Of a stretch of DNA of 12,519 nt, positions 12,121 through 12,519 are shown piece by piece (within the stretch, counting starts at the first letter, position 1; each line of letters begins with the position of its first letter). This DNA comes from an uncultured archaeon (lineage in GTDB: Archaea; Thermoproteota; Nitrososphaeria; Nitrososphaerales; Nitrosopumilaceae). The notes beneath the pieces were generated by a model. It had not been told where the DNA came from, did no database searches, and worked only from the letters and a program-made list of their open reading frames with translations. The DNA is taken from positions 1-12,519 of the forward strand of contig CALBNQ010000149.1 in NCBI GenBank assembly GCA_937896495.1, given 5' to 3'. Position numbers and translations under genes: made by a program.

Positions 12121-12450
12121 ATGTCTACTGCTCAACAGTACGCTGTTGTTGCAAATTTTGATCCCACAACAGTAGATCCTAGACAAAAGACCCTGATCAA
12201 AATCGGATCGTTGCTAAAAGTTGGTGCACACTTTACAAGTATTGACATTGCAAAACAGATTCCAAGTATTGGAAAATACTACATCAGAGACTTGCTAATC
12301 AAACTAGACAAGCTCCAAATCATTGAAAAAAGTGGTGTTACTACTTTGGATGAGTTTGCATCATCATATGAGAGTGTAGGATACTTTTCACGCCAACTCA
12401 AAAAGACCCAGCACAAGATCCTGAACCATTTACCACTAATTGGACAATGA
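12121..12450 (+). CDS. Putative winged-helix protein, 109 aa
   Basis: Family not recognised. Residues 22-72 read as a winged helix-turn-helix: TLIKIGSLLKVG, then FTSIDIAKQIPSIGKYYIRDLLIKLDKLQIIEKSG, where IGKYYIRDLLIKL would be the recognition helix and IIEKSGVTT the start of the wing. The N-terminal 20 residues look disordered, and the C-terminus is basic (RQLKKTQHKILNH). There are no cysteines. By hand count its GC is about 38%, against about 32-33% in neighbouring stretches, and it prefers ATC, TAC and AAG/AGA codons. In these archaea that can mark a highly expressed gene as well as a transferred one. It has its own promoter with an adjacent palindrome. The protein may bind DNA, but this is inference. 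Confidence 0.72.
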   Translation: MSTAQQYAVVANFDPTTVDPRQKTLIKIGSLLKVGAHFTSIDIAKQIPSIGKYYIRDLLIKLDKLQIIEKSGVTTLDEFASSYESVGYFSRQLKKTQHKILNHLPLIGQ

Positions 12451-12519
12451 TTGTAGGACTCTTGATGTGAATTGGTGATTTTACATTAATCGCACTTACA
12501 GTTGGAATTGTTTTTTGAA

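Noticed and set aside
1..12519. CRISPR arrays, tRNA or rRNA genes, insertion sequences, a toxin-antitoxin or defence cassette
   Set aside because: Reading both strands by eye, I saw no regular direct repeats, cloverleaf-like segments, transposase motifs or terminal inverted repeats, and no gene with defence-specific motifs. A tRNA scan and a repeat finder could confirm this.

Overview
The window looks like a piece of chromosome from a marine ammonia-oxidising archaeon (Nitrososphaerota/Thaumarchaeota, probably Nitrosopumilus-like). The base composition is AT-rich, at about one third GC in hand-counted stretches. It encodes an archaeal family-B DNA polymerase, a Hef-type helicase, the RNA polymerase subunit RpoK/Rpb6, an Alba chromatin protein, a single-domain parvulin of the type known from Cenarchaeum and Nitrosopumilus, and several small proteins of thaumarchaeal type. 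I see no rRNA, tRNA, CRISPR array or insertion sequence. It reads as core chromosome rather than an island.

Layout, left to right. (1) 1-3124, minus strand: a tight operon of dCMP deaminase, family-B DNA polymerase and the first codons of a third gene, with gaps of 2 and 1 bases. (2) 3304-4812, plus: a Hef/FANCM-like helicase without nuclease, divergent from (1). (3) 4809-6144, minus: a 92-aa protein, a flavin-binding split-barrel protein, a parvulin and a 98-aa coiled-coil protein, probably one transcript with a possible internal promoter. (4) 6304-6705, plus: DUF2203, convergent with a 69-aa zinc-finger protein on minus (6702-6911). (5) 6997-9680, plus: UbiA/MenA-like prenyltransferase, aldo/keto reductase, a DUF6659-like protein and a 48-aa YHS protein, each with its own TATA box. 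(6) 9677-10621, minus: an asparagine-synthetase-like protein without glutaminase domain. (7) 10725-11141, plus: an XRE-type regulator. (8) 11138-11989, minus: Alba and RpoK. (9) 12121-12450, plus: a 109-aa putative winged-helix protein of higher GC than its surroundings.

Two architectural rules stand out. Nearly every transcription unit has a TATA-like octamer centred 24-31 bases upstream of the start codon, mostly at 25.5, so most messages are probably leaderless. This register corrects several starts, most clearly RpoK, whose longest reading frame runs through its own promoter. Second, all four convergent gene pairs overlap by exactly four bases (YTAR), so each stop codon lies inside the opposing stop and transcription must end inside the opposing gene.

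The left third is a replication and genome-maintenance neighbourhood. Deaminase (dTTP precursor supply) and polymerase are co-transcribed, and the adjacent helicase and the polymerase end in almost the same PCNA-interacting tail. The rest is mixed housekeeping: quinone prenylation, redox enzymes, protein folding, nucleoid structure and transcription. I do not see a defence system or an obvious new multi-gene machine. The most novel points are the fixed convergent overlaps, the shared PIP tails, the small YHS gene, the Alba variant without its usual lysines, and the recurring CACGTG palindromes in divergent promoters.
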